A DNA stretch of 64,000 nucleotides from Minicystis rosea (GCA_001931535.1 CP016211.1:1392501-1456500), one strand, 5' to 3'. Numbered from the stretch's first letter, positions 17,128 to 26,367 are shown. Numbers and translations are program-made. The notes: a model not told the origin generated them from the letters alone.

Positions 17128-18621
17128 TCAGCTCGCCGCCGCGAGCTCGTGCGGCAGCGGCACCTCTTCGCCCGCAAACGCGGCCGCAACGGCACGCCGC
17201 AGATACTCCGCAGGATCGACGCCCACGAGCTTCGCGCTCTCGAGCAACGAATAGAACAACGCCGCCACCTGCGTGCCGCGGAGCGAGCGGGAGCCGTAGT
17301 GATTTTTCCGGCCCACGACAGGGCCGCGCAACGCGCGCTCGGCGGGATTGTTGTCCAGCGGCAGCGTGGGGTCGTCTACGAAGCGGCAGAGCAGACTCCA
17401 GCGATTCGTCAGATAGCGAATCGCCTCGTACAGCCGCGTTCCCGGAGGACTCTGCTGCTCCAGGATCCATTGCTGGATCTCCGCCAGCACCGCACGCGAT
17501 TCGTCCCGTCGCAACTTCCTGCGCTGTTCCAGATCGTCGCCGGCGCGCGACTCGATCGCGTACAGCTTGCCGATCCGTTCGAGCATCCAGCCACTCTCGT
17601 TCGGGAAAGCCTGCTCGCATTCAACGAAGTTGCGCCGCGCGTGCACCCAACACTGCACGAGCTTGAGCGCCGGGTACTTCTTGGCGAGCGCGTCATAGGC
17701 CTTGTAGCCGTCGCACATCACGTAGCCGTCGAAGCCCGCGAGCAGCTCCTCGGCAGCCTCGCTGTCACGGCCGCCGTGGATCTCGTAATAGACGCCCACG
17801 TCGGAGACGAGCGTCCAGATATGCCACTTCGACGCTGCTGCATGCCCGCCCTTCTTGTCATGCAGCGGCCACGGCGTCTCGTCCGCGAAGAGCAGCTTCT
17901 GGGCGTGCTGCACCATCCCGAGTCGCACGTAGGCCGGCAGCAGGAGCTGGTGAAGGCCCCAGAGCTGATCGAAGAGCGTCTGGGCCTCGACGACGAGCCC
18001 CGCACGCGCCATCGCGCGCACCTGTCGCTCGAGCGGCATGTGATCGAGATACTTGTCGATGGCGACCACGCTCGCGAAGCCGACCGAATAGCGCCCGCCC
18101 TCGATCAAGCGGCGCGGCGTCGGCGCCGTCTCGATGCAACCGCCGCAGCGGCAGCGGTACTTCTGGCGCCGATGGCGCTTGATGAGGTAGCGCCGCTCGA
18201 CGACGTCGATCTCCTCGCTCTCTTCGTACTGCCCCTCCCACGCTTCGAGCGCACCACCGCAGCTCGGGCAGGTCTTGTCGGCGTCATCGAGATCGTGGAC
18301 GACGTCTTCGATGGGCAGCTTCGGTTGCTCGCGCGGGCCGTGGCCCTTCTGCGGCGGCTTGTCGGTGGAGGGCTTGTCACCGGCGGCGCGTTTCTCGCTC
18401 TGGTGATGGAAGATGCGTGCGCGGTTCGCCTCGATCTCTTTCTGGAGCGCGCCGATCTCCAGACGCAGTTGTACCGCAGCCTCGCCCGTCGTCGTGGCCA
18501 CCTTCTTCTGCAGCGTGAGGAGCCTTTCGACCAGCCGCTCGTACTCGCGGAGCAGCGACATCGCCATCGTGCGCAGTCGCTCGAGGTCCTTCTCGTGCGC
18601 AATGCGGTCGGCGTCGGTCAC
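17128..18621 (-). CDS. tnpC: IS66 transposase TnpC
   Basis: 497 aa. A leucine-rich coiled coil lies at ~15-75, followed by a Cys-rich zinc ribbon (CPSCGGALE, then RCRCGGC) and a DDE_Tnp_IS66 catalytic domain with LLFADETPWPL, VMCDGYKAYDAL and LDNNPAERALRGPVVGRKNH. The IS66 C-terminal tail follows (AALFYSLLESAKLVGVDP). The length is full and no lesion is seen, so the element may still be active. It is third in the tnpA-tnpB-tnpC order. Confidence 0.95.
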   Translation of the reverse strand: MTDADRIAHEKDLERLRTMAMSLLREYERLVERLLTLQKKVATTTGEAAVQLRLEIGALQKEIEANRARIFHHQSEKRAAGDKPSTDKPPQKGHGPREQPKLPIEDVVHDLDDADKTCPSCGGALEAWEGQYEESEEIDVVERRYLIKRHRRQKYRCRCGGCIETAPTPRRLIEGGRYSVGFASVVAIDKYLDHMPLERQVRAMARAGLVVEAQTLFDQLWGLHQLLLPAYVRLGMVQHAQKLLFADETPWPLHDKKGGHAAASKWHIWTLVSDVGVYYEIHGGRDSEAAEELLAGFDGYVMCDGYKAYDALAKKYPALKLVQCWVHARRNFVECEQAFPNESGWMLERIGKLYAIESRAGDDLEQRRKLRRDESRAVLAEIQQWILEQQSPPGTRLYEAIRYLTNRWSLLCRFVDDPTLPLDNNPAERALRGPVVGRKNHYGSRSLRGTQVAALFYSLLESAKLVGVDPAEYLRRAVAAAFAGEEVPLPHELAAAS

Positions 18622-18672
18622 GTCCCTTGGACGCCGAGCCCGCGCCGAATGGCTCAGACGTGTGAGATGGTT

Positions 18673-19050
18673 TCAGCGAAAGACGACGCGCTGTTCTTCT
18701 GCGCGCCACGGCGGCGGGCTGAGCACGACGCGTCCGACGAGCTCGCTGCCTTCGAGGAACAGGCCCAGCTCGCTCATCGTCCACGAGAGCGGTCCGTCAC
18801 CGGGGCGCTGCCACGGCGCGACGAAGCGGCCTTGGCTCAATCGCTTGGCGAGGACGACGTGGCCTGTGCCATCCCAGAAGAGCACTTTCGCGGTGCGACG
18901 CCGTCGTCCCACGAACACGAAGACGCCGCCGTCGAGCACGTCCGTGTTCATCGCTGCGCGCACCACCGCCGCGAGCGTGTCGAACGACTTGCGCATGTCG
19001 ACCGGCTCGCGATGCACCCAGATCCGCACCGCGCGCGGCAACCCGATCAC
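18673..19050 (-). CDS. tnpB: IS66 accessory protein TnpB
   Basis: 125 aa from GTG 19050, which overlaps the tnpA stop by GTGA, so the two are translationally coupled. Typical IS66 Orf2 features: RIWVHREPVDMRKSFDTLAA, FVFVGRRRRTAKVLFWDG and LSQGRFVAPW. It is needed for transposition in studied IS66 members; its biochemical role is not known. Confidence 0.92.
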   Translation of the reverse strand: MIGLPRAVRIWVHREPVDMRKSFDTLAAVVRAAMNTDVLDGGVFVFVGRRRRTAKVLFWDGTGHVVLAKRLSQGRFVAPWQRPGDGPLSWTMSELGLFLEGSELVGRVVLSPPPWRAEEQRVVFR

Positions 19051-19409
19051 GCGAGCCTCCGCACAAGCTCGGCGATGTCCGCCATCGTGGCGCCCTCGAT
19101 CCTGAGCCCCGCAGGGCCATGCACGACGAGCGACGACGCGACCACCGGCCTCGCGACCACCTCGACCGCGCGGAACGTCGCAGCGGCGCGCGGCGCGGGC
19201 GTGCCTCTCTCGTTTTGTCTCCACTTGCGCAGCGTGGTTGCACTCACGCCGAGCTCTTTGGCGACCCTCGACAGCCCGACGCCTTCGCGACACCGCTGCT
19301 CGACGAGCTCGAGCACCGCTTGTCGCGTGGCCTCCGAATAAGGTCGGCCGAACCCGACATCGCTCCGCACCAGCGCAGCCCGAATCTCCTCAACCGTCTT
19401 CGTCATCAT
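19047..19409 (-). CDS. tnpA: IS66 accessory protein TnpA (HTH)
   Basis: 120 aa. It contains a Tnp_1/HTH_29-like helix-turn-helix (SRVAKELGVSATTLRKWRQN), which probably binds the IS ends. It is first in the IS66 operon, 47 nt inside the right inverted repeat, and its stop overlaps the tnpB start. Confidence 0.9.
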   Translation of the reverse strand: MMTKTVEEIRAALVRSDVGFGRPYSEATRQAVLELVEQRCREGVGLSRVAKELGVSATTLRKWRQNERGTPAPRAAATFRAVEVVARPVVASSLVVHGPAGLRIEGATMADIAELVRRLA

Positions 19410-19912
19410 CGCCTCCTCACGCGCACGCGCGAGGAGATGGGCAATCGAGGGCTACGTCACGACGGGGCGGCGCGGGGTATTACGCCGCCTTCGCCGACAA
19501 GGCCATTGTCCTTCCCTCGTGGAGCGAGGCGATCGAGCGCGCCATGGCCCCCGAGTGGGACGAGCGCAAGAGCGCGCCCCTCATGACCGCCAAAGCCGTC
19601 TTAGAGGCCGGCGGGCCGCAGGGCCGGCGGCGCTACGAGGAGACCATCGACCGGGTCTGCGCGGTCGTCGATCCCCTGGTGCAGCAGAAGATGCCGCTAC
19701 TCGCGGAGGACGAGGCATCTCAGCGCGCTCTGACGTCGCGCGTGCGCATGGACCTGATCGTGAGCGCCGCCGCCCTCGCCCTTGCCGACGTCTGTCCCCG
19801 CGGGGTGGAGACCGTCGTGCTCTTCATTTACTCGGAGGGGCGATTCCCGTGCGGCTGGGAGGGGGACGAAGACGGTAAGGTCGTGCTCTACTGATCGCCT
19901 GGCACAGCGACG

Positions 19913-19998
19913 GCCGAAACCCCTCTCTCGCGGACGGTTGCTCACGCCGCGCCGACGCGTTCCGCCAGCGCCCGGCGCACGCCCAAAGCACGTTGATG
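19913..19998 (+). other. Decayed attC after the IS66-split cassette
   Basis: R''-like GCCGAAA (19913) and R'-like GTTGATG (19992) are spaced exactly 86 bp, the standard length of this array, and the site lies 18 bp after the gene stop. The inner arms are poor, so this is a remnant at best. Confidence 0.35.
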
Positions 19999-20036
19999 TT
20001 CGTGACCCGCGCGACCGAGAAAGAAGGCCGTGGTCC

Positions 20037-23000
20037 TCACTCCCACAGCAGGACCGAAGGGATCCGCTCCGGATGCGCGAGGCGGAGCAGCGTGTAGCCG
20101 ATCCCCGACATGCCCTGGAAGAGTGCGGGGCTATGGGCTTCGGGCCGCGCCGGCGCGCGCGGGTGCAAGCGAAGGGCTCCCTCCGCCGACGAGAGGCGGA
20201 GCACCGCGTCCGAGGCGCGCGCGTGGGCCTCGCGGAGGAGCGACGGGCGTGAGAGCTGCGCGCCGGCCGCGTGGAGGAGCTCGACCCTGCCGACGGTCCC
20301 GCAGCAGAGGCTCTCGCGATCATCCTCGTCGTCCGACGCGAGCCGGAGCGCAGCGTCGATGTCTCGCCGCACGCCGGGATCGTCCAGGACCGCGAGCCCG
20401 CCGAGGCGCGCCAGGCCGATCCCTGCGGCGCCGTTGCACCAGGCGTTCGCGAACCTCGGGCCCCCGTCGCCGGTCACCGGGTATCGAAGATCCGGCCAGC
20501 GGCCGGCGGTCTCCGAGAAGGTGCTCTGCTCGTAGGCGATCGCCTCGCGCGCAGCGTCGAGATACCGCGCGTCGTGCGTGGCGTCGGAGAGCCGAGCGAG
20601 CGCGTACGCGATGCCGGCCGCGCCGTGCGAGAGGCCCGTGAGCAGCGCGCCGTCCACCGAGACCCAGGCCCGAGGACCCGCCTCGCTCGCGTTGCGTTTC
20701 GACAAGAGATGATCGCCGCAAAGGATGGCCTGCCGGAGGGGCGCGGCGTCGCCGGTCGCCCGGTGGAGCGCGAGCAGCGCGAGCAGCGCCCCCGCCGCGC
20801 CGCCGAGGACGTCGAGGTGCGCGTCGGCCTCGATGCGATCCGCGGTCAGGAGCGCGGCGGCCCGTCGCGCGTCGTCGACGAGCGCCTGCTCGCCGAGGAA
20901 GCCCGCGATCCGGACGAATCCATAGAGGATCGCTCCCAGGCCGCTCGCGAGGCTGATGCCGAGCTTCGCGCGGCGCGCGGGCACGTCGAGTATCCGGCGG
21001 ACGGGGACGAGCGCCTTCATCGCGAGCGACGCGAGCCCATCGTCGCGGGAGACCGCGGCCGCCGCTGCGAGGAAGAGCGCCACGCCGAGGTTTCCTCCGT
21101 ACAGGTCGGCGTCCACCACGCGGAGCTTGTGGCAATCGGCGAGCGGCTCGCGGTAGACCTCGACCCAGCAGACACCGTCGCCGATCGGAAAGGCGACGCG
21201 CTGGATCTCGCGGGCGATGACGAGCGCTTGCGTGAGCATCGCGTCGGGCGAGAGGGGCACGGTCGCCGCGGCGTCGTGCGGTCGCAGGGAGGGCTCTGGG
21301 TGGCAGGCCCCGCGCGCATGCAGCGCTGCGCGCACGAGGGAGAGCTGGCGATGGAGGTCCGCGTCGCCGAGCTTTCTCAGCGTGGCGACGACCTCCTCGT
21401 GGCACGAACGGCGGAAGAGGCGCGGGGCGACGCCGCGGCCGGGCAGTGGGAGATCGACGGCGTCGGTCGTGGTGGTGAAGTACGGGACGTCGAGCTCCTC
21501 GATCGCTCGGCGCTCGCTCTCCACGACGGGCCAGTGCGCGGGGTGCTCGGCGCAGAGCGCGGCGGGCTCTGCGCTGAGCGCATCGAGCTCGACGGCGCGA
21601 TCGGCGGCGTCGCGGAGCAGCGACGGATCGGCGCCGGCCTCGAGGAGCGCGGCATAGCCGGCCGTGCCGCGGAAGACGAACCGCACCCGCCGGCCGCGGA
21701 GCCCATCGATCGGGCCGCCCGGCGCGAGGAGCTCGTCGCGAGCGTCGACGAGCAGGTGGTACATGCCCTCGAACCCCGTGGCGATCTCGGTGCGGTGATC
21801 GCACGGTGAGAGCCGGACGCCGGCGAGCACGGGGAGGTTCGGCCCCGATCCGGCCGGCGCGGCGCCGCGCTCGCGCTCGACGGACATGACGTCGGTGTTG
21901 ATGTGCTGGAAGCGCAGGGGGGAGCGCGGAGCCAGCGCGTCACCCGCGCCGCCGAGGCCGCTCGAGTCGTACGCTCTCCGCCGATCGGAGGAGAGCACCC
22001 ATCGGGGCAGGAGCTGCGAGGCGAGCACGGTGCTCCAGGAGATCTGGAGGGCCGGGTCCGTCACGGGCCCGGGGCCCTCGCCGAAGGGCGCGTCCTCCAG
22101 GATCGGCTGCGTCAGCGTTTCGAGATCGATGAGCATCGGGTGCTCGCCGCACGCGACCACATTCTCCGCGTGCAGATCGATCGCGCCGGTGACGTACGTG
22201 AGGCAGAGCAACATGCCCGCGCGCACGTAGAAGCGCCGCGCCTCGTCGCCGTCCGTGCAGGGCCGGTGCGCCGCGTACTCGACCCAGCCGTGGGTGCCGC
22301 TATCGATCACCGCGAGCGTCGCGAGCTTCGGGGCCGCGCCGCGCTCGTTCAGCCACGTGACGAGCGCGTTGTAGGCGTCCTCCATCCCGAGATCCCGGGG
22401 CTTGTAGACGAGCCGGATCCCCGAGGAGAGCTCCAGGATCGCGACCGCGCGCCCGCCGTTGTGGTAGTCCGATCCGCCCGCGCGGATCCGCGCGACCTCG
22501 CCCAGATCGGCGCCGCCGTGGAAGCGCTGGCAGAGAAGCGGCCAGTCGGTGTCGAGCCGCTCGAGGAGCTCGGCCGTGGCGCTCGTCCACGCGTCGAGCG
22601 CGATCGCCGCGAGACGGCCGAGGACGCTGTACTCCAGAAAGAACGATCGCATCCCGTCGCGGAGGAGGCCCTCGACGAAGGCCAGGTACTTGGCGCGTGG
22701 GAGCGGCTCATCGGGCGACGTGGGGAGATCGGCGGGCGACACGCGCAGCGCCCCGCGGGCGAGCGCGAGCTCCAGGAACAGCGTGGGCGTCGAGAGCCGG
22801 GTGAGCCGCGCCGTGAGCTCTGCCTCGAGCGCCGCGTGCGCCTCACCGGAGAGCCGCTCGTAGCTTGCGCCGGCGCGGGCCCGGAGCCTCCGCTGCGCGA
22901 CGCGGACGAAGGGGACGATGATCTCGGCGAAGGGAGACTCCGCGCGCGCGTCGTCGATCGCCGTCGCGGACGCCTCCTTCATGACCTCGCGCAGGGTCTC

Positions 23001-23267
23001 CGTCCATTCGGGCAGCCGGGCGTCGGCGCGAAACCGGACGCCGCCCAGGATGCGTCGCCGCGCGCCTTCGGAGAGCCCGTCCCACGCGAGGCGCCGCTCG
23101 AAGCGGTCGCGGTCGCCGCCCGCGACGACCTTGCACCACCGTTCCATCCGGGCGCGGATCCGCTCCTCGTCGGCGTCCCCGCGCTCGTCGATGCCCTCGT
23201 CGAGCCGCTCGCGCATCGTGCAGGCGCGGGCGGCGATCTCTGCCAGTACGTCGCGTGCGATGTTCAT
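20037..23267 (-). CDS. lanM: Class II lanthipeptide synthetase LanM (CCG type)
   Basis: 1,076 aa; ATG 23267 follows a GAGGAG ribosome site. The N-terminal DUF4135 dehydratase (~residues 190-570) has LVYKPRDLGMEDAYNALV, DLHAENVVA and MLIDLETLTQP, the kinase-like site that phosphorylates and eliminates Ser/Thr. The C-terminal LanC-like cyclase (~700-1076) has LTGLSHGAAGIAYA, AWCNGAAGIG and SLCCGTVG. The zinc ligands are thus about Cys944, Cys988 and Cys989. The CCG form replaces the usual CHG and marks the ProcM-like group of promiscuous synthetases. It modifies the LanA peptide encoded just upstream in the cytoplasm. Confidence 0.95.
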   Translation of the reverse strand: MNIARDVLAEIAARACTMRERLDEGIDERGDADEERIRARMERWCKVVAGGDRDRFERRLAWDGLSEGARRRILGGVRFRADARLPEWTETLREVMKEASATAIDDARAESPFAEIIVPFVRVAQRRLRARAGASYERLSGEAHAALEAELTARLTRLSTPTLFLELALARGALRVSPADLPTSPDEPLPRAKYLAFVEGLLRDGMRSFFLEYSVLGRLAAIALDAWTSATAELLERLDTDWPLLCQRFHGGADLGEVARIRAGGSDYHNGGRAVAILELSSGIRLVYKPRDLGMEDAYNALVTWLNERGAAPKLATLAVIDSGTHGWVEYAAHRPCTDGDEARRFYVRAGMLLCLTYVTGAIDLHAENVVACGEHPMLIDLETLTQPILEDAPFGEGPGPVTDPALQISWSTVLASQLLPRWVLSSDRRRAYDSSGLGGAGDALAPRSPLRFQHINTDVMSVERERGAAPAGSGPNLPVLAGVRLSPCDHRTEIATGFEGMYHLLVDARDELLAPGGPIDGLRGRRVRFVFRGTAGYAALLEAGADPSLLRDAADRAVELDALSAEPAALCAEHPAHWPVVESERRAIEELDVPYFTTTTDAVDLPLPGRGVAPRLFRRSCHEEVVATLRKLGDADLHRQLSLVRAALHARGACHPEPSLRPHDAAATVPLSPDAMLTQALVIAREIQRVAFPIGDGVCWVEVYREPLADCHKLRVVDADLYGGNLGVALFLAAAAAVSRDDGLASLAMKALVPVRRILDVPARRAKLGISLASGLGAILYGFVRIAGFLGEQALVDDARRAAALLTADRIEADAHLDVLGGAAGALLALLALHRATGDAAPLRQAILCGDHLLSKRNASEAGPRAWVSVDGALLTGLSHGAAGIAYALARLSDATHDARYLDAAREAIAYEQSTFSETAGRWPDLRYPVTGDGGPRFANAWCNGAAGIGLARLGGLAVLDDPGVRRDIDAALRLASDDEDDRESLCCGTVGRVELLHAAGAQLSRPSLLREAHARASDAVLRLSSAEGALRLHPRAPARPEAHSPALFQGMSGIGYTLLRLAHPERIPSVLLWE

Positions 23268-23304
23268 GGCTCCTCGGCGCGGTGGCGCGCAGGGCGCGCT
23301 GCCA

Positions 23305-23373
23305 AAGAAAAGCGGGCCGGCACGCGTGTCAGCGCGCACCGGCCCGCACGGATCAGCGCCCCTCAGAGGGGCG
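23305..23373 (-). terminator. Intrinsic terminator/attenuator between lanA and lanM
   Basis: Reading the minus strand after the lanA stop: a 7-bp hairpin (CGCCCCT/AGGGGCG, 23357-23373), then a 9-bp GC stem (GCGGGCCGG with CCGGCCCGC, 23312-23347) followed by TTTTCTTT. This should end most transcripts after lanA and let a minority continue into lanM. Confidence 0.75.
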
Positions 23374-23384
23374 ACGTGATCGCG

Positions 23385-23564
23385 TTAGCACTGAGAACAA
23401 ACGTGCGTCCAACGGGTCTCCGGGATCGCGCCGCCGGCCACCGACGCGAGCATCTCCGTGGAGAGCTCGGCCGCCGGAAGGATCTGGGACTGAAGCTCAC
23501 GCTTGAGCTCCTCGTTCGCAATCGGGGTGGACTCGTTTTCCTGACGGTCGATCATCTTGCTCAT
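23385..23564 (-). CDS. lanA: Lanthipeptide precursor LanA with double-Gly leader
   Basis: 59 aa; ATG 23564 is 7 nt after AAGGAG. An in-frame extension to 23732 has no ribosome site and low-complexity sequence. The leader is ~45 aa, acidic/helical (NEELKRELQSQILPAAEL) and ends in ASVAGG, the cut site for the C39 exporter. The core is AIPETRWTHVCSQC: two Cys (11, 14) and Thr5, Thr8, Ser12 as dehydration targets, enough for one or two thioether rings. The Trp/His-containing 14-mer core is small. It lies directly upstream of lanM. Confidence 0.88.
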   Translation of the reverse strand: MSKMIDRQENESTPIANEELKRELQSQILPAAELSTEMLASVAGGAIPETRWTHVCSQC

Positions 23565-23740
23565 GTCGGTGTCTCCTTGTGAGATATGCAATGCAAAGCA
23601 CCTCGCGTCGGCCTCATCGGCTCTCGCGCGGCGTGACGTGGGTTTGCAAGGCTCCTGCCATGGAGGCCCAAACGGACGTTCCGGTGATGGGGAGCTGGAA
23701 CCGCCGCTCCGGCGCCCTTTGTCACGCTCCACATGAGCAC

Positions 23741-23898
23741 GAGTTGCGCAAGTTGGTCGTCATCGGATCGATTCGCGCGAGCTGCGCAACAACCTTTGAT
23801 GTGCTCGGTGTTGCGACCGAATGCGCCGCTCCCGCACCCAACGTCACGTGACGATCGAGCAGGGGTTGCGCAACTCGGTCATCGGCTCGACTCACGCG
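23741..23898. promoter_or_regulatory. TTGCGCAA operator-like repeats upstream of lanA
   Basis: Copies are GTTGCGCAAG (23743), GCTGCGCAAC (23781) and GTTGCGCAAC (23865, perfect palindrome). The first and third lie in a longer direct repeat in which GGTC, ATCGG and TCGA follow in the same order. The same palindrome stands upstream of the tfuA-like gene at 28918. No gene is seen in the 23565-24093 gap. Confidence 0.6.
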
Positions 23899-24049
23899 CA
23901 TCGTGGAAGAGCCTTTGCCGCGCCTGCCTCCTCGCGAACGCGCGCGGTTGGAGGTGCGCTCGTCTGTGGAAGAGCGGAGTGTTCGTGTGCCGATGTCGCG
24001 AAGGCGAGCCGCGTGCGTGTCGCTCCACGCCTCGAGTCTTTGCGTCGGC

Positions 24050-24069
24050 CCTCTGCCGATGGGCAGAGG
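24050..24069 (-). terminator. Hairpin downstream of the lanthipeptide exporter gene
   Basis: CCTCTGCC and GGCAGAGG pair around a 4-nt loop, 25 nt after the exporter stop codon on the minus strand. There is no U-tract, so rho-dependent ending or an RNA-stability role is possible. Confidence 0.4.
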
Positions 24070-24093
24070 CGCGAAAGAGCCCTCTCGCGGTCG

Positions 24094-26367
24094 TCAGGGG
24101 GATGGTGAGGCGGTCTCTTCTTCGATCTGCGCCGAGACGAGCTCGAAGTACACGCCGCGGCGCGCGACGAGCTCGTCGTGGGTGCCCTGCTCCACCAGCC
24201 GGCCGTCGTCCATGACGAGGATGCGATCGGCGGCGCGGACGGTGCTCAAGCGGTGCGCGATCACGATGCGGGTAGCGCGGAGCTTCGCGATCTCCTCGAA
24301 GACCCGGCGCTCGGTGATGGCGTCGAGCGCGCTCGTCGCCTCGTCGAGGAGCAGGACGCGCGGCTCGCCGAGCAGCGCGCGCGCGAGGGCGACGCGCTGG
24401 CGCTGGCCGCCGGAGAGCGACGCGCCGCCGTCGCAGAGGAGCGTGTGGTAGCCCATCGGCATCGCCGCGATCTCCTCGTCGACGGCGGCGCGCTTCGCAG
24501 CGGCGCTGATCTTGTCGAGATCGGCGAAAGGGTCGCTGAAGGCGATGTTCGCGCGGATGCTGCCGTTGAAGAGGAAAGGACGCTGGGTCACGATCCCGCA
24601 CCGGCCGCGGAGGGTGGGCAGGTCGAGCGTCGCGAGGTCCGCGCCGTCGACCAGCACGCGTCCGCTCGTGGGCTTGTAGAGTCCGTGGATCAAGCCGGCG
24701 AGCGTGGATTTGCCCGACCCGGAGCGCCCGACCACCGCGACGAGCTCACCGGGCTCGATGTCGATCGACACGTCGCGGAGCGTGGGCCGCGCACCGTTCG
24801 TGTAGCAGAACGTCACCCGATCGAACGTGATCCGGCCGTGGAACGCGGAGGGACGCTGCGCGGCCGCGCGATCCTGCTCGGGGGCCGCGCGCAGCACCTC
24901 ACCGATGCGATCGAGGTAGCCGGTGAGGCGGTGGAGCTGACCTCCGGTGGAGACGAGGTTGCCGAGCGGGACGAGGAAGCCGCTCGCCAGCGCGGCGAGC
25001 CCGAGCATCGCGCCGATCGTCACCTCCCCACGCAGCACCTGGAGCGCGCCGTAGCCCAGGATCACGAGGGGCGAGGCGAACCGGATTGCGCTCGTGATCG
25101 CGTCGGAGATCGCGTCCAGGCGGCCCTGCTCGACGGCGACGTTGAGCGTGTCGACGAACAGGTCCGCCCAGCGGTGGAGCGCCTTGTCCTCGGCCCCCAT
25201 CGCCTTCAGCGTCTCCATGCCGCTCAGCACCTCCATCTGGTAGCTCTGGTGCTGCGCCTGCACGTGGAGGCTCCGCGCGGTCAGCTCGCGCTGGCGCGCC
25301 CGCGTGGACAGGAGCACCGCGACCTGGAGAGCGCCGAGCCCGATCACCACGGCGCCCATCCGTGGGCTCGCGGCGAGCAGGACGGCGAGGTACAGGCTCA
25401 CCAGCGCGCCGTCGAGCACGCCGGAGAGCGCGGTCGTGGTCAGCATCTCGCGGATGGATGCGTTGCTGCTCGTGCGCGCCAGGAGATCGCCCGCGGTCCT
25501 CCGCTGGAAGAAGGCGAAGGGCAAGCGGACCAGATGCTCGAGGAACCGGGTGGTCATGCGCCGCTCGAGCTCGACGCGCAGAAAGAGGAGCAGGTGGCCG
25601 CGGACGATGCCGGCGACGAGCTGGAAGAGCACGAGCGCGACGAGCGCCGCCGAGATCACGGGGAGCAGATCGCGGCGGCCGCCGAGGAGCACGCGATCGA
25701 CGATCAGGCCCGTGAGCACCGGGGCCGCCAACGCGACGACGTGGAGCAGGACCGAGAGCCCGAGGATCTTGCCCCAGGGCCCGGACTGCCGGACGTTCGC
25801 GAGGATCGAGCGATCCACGCCCGGATCGCCGCGGCCGTCGTCGCGCACGAAGTCGGCGCCGGGCTCGAAGAGGAGCGCGACGCCCGTGAAGGATCGGCTG
25901 ACGTCCTCGAGCCGTATGCGCCGCGGGCCCATGCCCGGATCGAGGATCTCGATCGCGTCCCCGAGGTGCCGCTCGAAGACCACGAAGTGATCGAAGTTCC
26001 AGTGCAGGATGGCCGGCGCCGCGAGGTACACGAGCGCGTCGAGCTCCACCCGGACACCGCGGGCGCGCAGGCCGTGGACGCGCGCAGCCTCGATGATGGC
26101 CGAGGCCTTGGCGCCGTCGCGCCCGACGCCGGTGAGCTCGCGGAGATCGTCGAGCGGCACCGCCTTGCCGTGGTGGCGCAGCACCATCGCGAGGCTGGCG
26201 GCGCCGCAGTCGCTCGCGGTGAGCTGCTGCACGAACGGTGTGCGGCGCCGGCGGCGGATCCGATCGAAGAGGCGTCCGGAGATCCAGCGCGGCGAGACGC
26301 GCAGGACCTCCCCCGCGCTCCGCGTGGCCTGGTGGGCGGCGAGGGCCTCTTGCCGAAAGAGCCCCAT
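24094..26367 (-). CDS. lanT: C39-peptidase ABC exporter (lanthipeptide processing and export)
   Basis: 757 aa. The N-terminal peptidase C39 domain has QQLTASDCGAASLAMVLRHH (catalytic Cys ~54), ILHWNFDHFVVFE (His) and EILDPGMGPR (Asp). Six membrane helices follow (~200-480), then the nucleotide-binding domain with VGRSGSGKSTLAGL (Walker A), LSGGQRQRVALARAL (signature), VLLLDEATSALD (Walker B) and VIAHRLSTVR. All catalytic residues are present. It should cut LanA after GG and export the product across the inner membrane. It starts 3 nt after the YcaO stop, so it belongs to the same operon. Confidence 0.95.
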   Translation of the reverse strand: MGLFRQEALAAHQATRSAGEVLRVSPRWISGRLFDRIRRRRRTPFVQQLTASDCGAASLAMVLRHHGKAVPLDDLRELTGVGRDGAKASAIIEAARVHGLRARGVRVELDALVYLAAPAILHWNFDHFVVFERHLGDAIEILDPGMGPRRIRLEDVSRSFTGVALLFEPGADFVRDDGRGDPGVDRSILANVRQSGPWGKILGLSVLLHVVALAAPVLTGLIVDRVLLGGRRDLLPVISAALVALVLFQLVAGIVRGHLLLFLRVELERRMTTRFLEHLVRLPFAFFQRRTAGDLLARTSSNASIREMLTTTALSGVLDGALVSLYLAVLLAASPRMGAVVIGLGALQVAVLLSTRARQRELTARSLHVQAQHQSYQMEVLSGMETLKAMGAEDKALHRWADLFVDTLNVAVEQGRLDAISDAITSAIRFASPLVILGYGALQVLRGEVTIGAMLGLAALASGFLVPLGNLVSTGGQLHRLTGYLDRIGEVLRAAPEQDRAAAQRPSAFHGRITFDRVTFCYTNGARPTLRDVSIDIEPGELVAVVGRSGSGKSTLAGLIHGLYKPTSGRVLVDGADLATLDLPTLRGRCGIVTQRPFLFNGSIRANIAFSDPFADLDKISAAAKRAAVDEEIAAMPMGYHTLLCDGGASLSGGQRQRVALARALLGEPRVLLLDEATSALDAITERRVFEEIAKLRATRIVIAHRLSTVRAADRILVMDDGRLVEQGTHDELVARRGVYFELVSAQIEEETASPSP

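Larger units (their letters stand above)
17058..19483 (-). mobile_element. Complete IS66-family insertion sequence
   Basis: 2,426 bp. The ends are 28-bp imperfect inverted repeats starting GTAA and ending GTCGTGAC (17058-17085 and 19456-19483). They are flanked by an 8-bp direct repeat GCCGCCTT (17050-17057, 19484-19491), the duplication size typical of IS66. It carries intact tnpA, tnpB and tnpC on the minus strand. Confidence 0.95.
16954..19894 (+). pseudogene. Cassette gene split by IS66
   Basis: The left part is ATG 16954 to 17057, the right part 19492 to 19894. Removing the IS and one copy of the 8-bp duplication GCCGCCTT restores one frame across TTC (Phe), giving a 168-aa protein (GQYLLHRLAHASWFGRVGQP joined through MTAAFADKAIVLPSW). 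The family is unknown. The restored reading frame shows that the insertion hit a real gene, and it lies right after attC 14 as a cassette gene should. A decayed attC follows at 19913. Confidence 0.8.

Noticed and set aside
17104..19341. Long + strand reading (745 aa) opposite the IS66 genes
   Set aside because: Shadow of the high-GC transposase genes; Arg/Ala/His-rich with no family motif, while the opposite strand encodes intact IS66 proteins.
23565..23732. N-terminal extension of the lanthipeptide precursor to 115 aa
   Set aside because: Arg/Pro/Ser-rich, no ribosome site, whereas ATG 23564 has AAGGAG and starts a normal leader.
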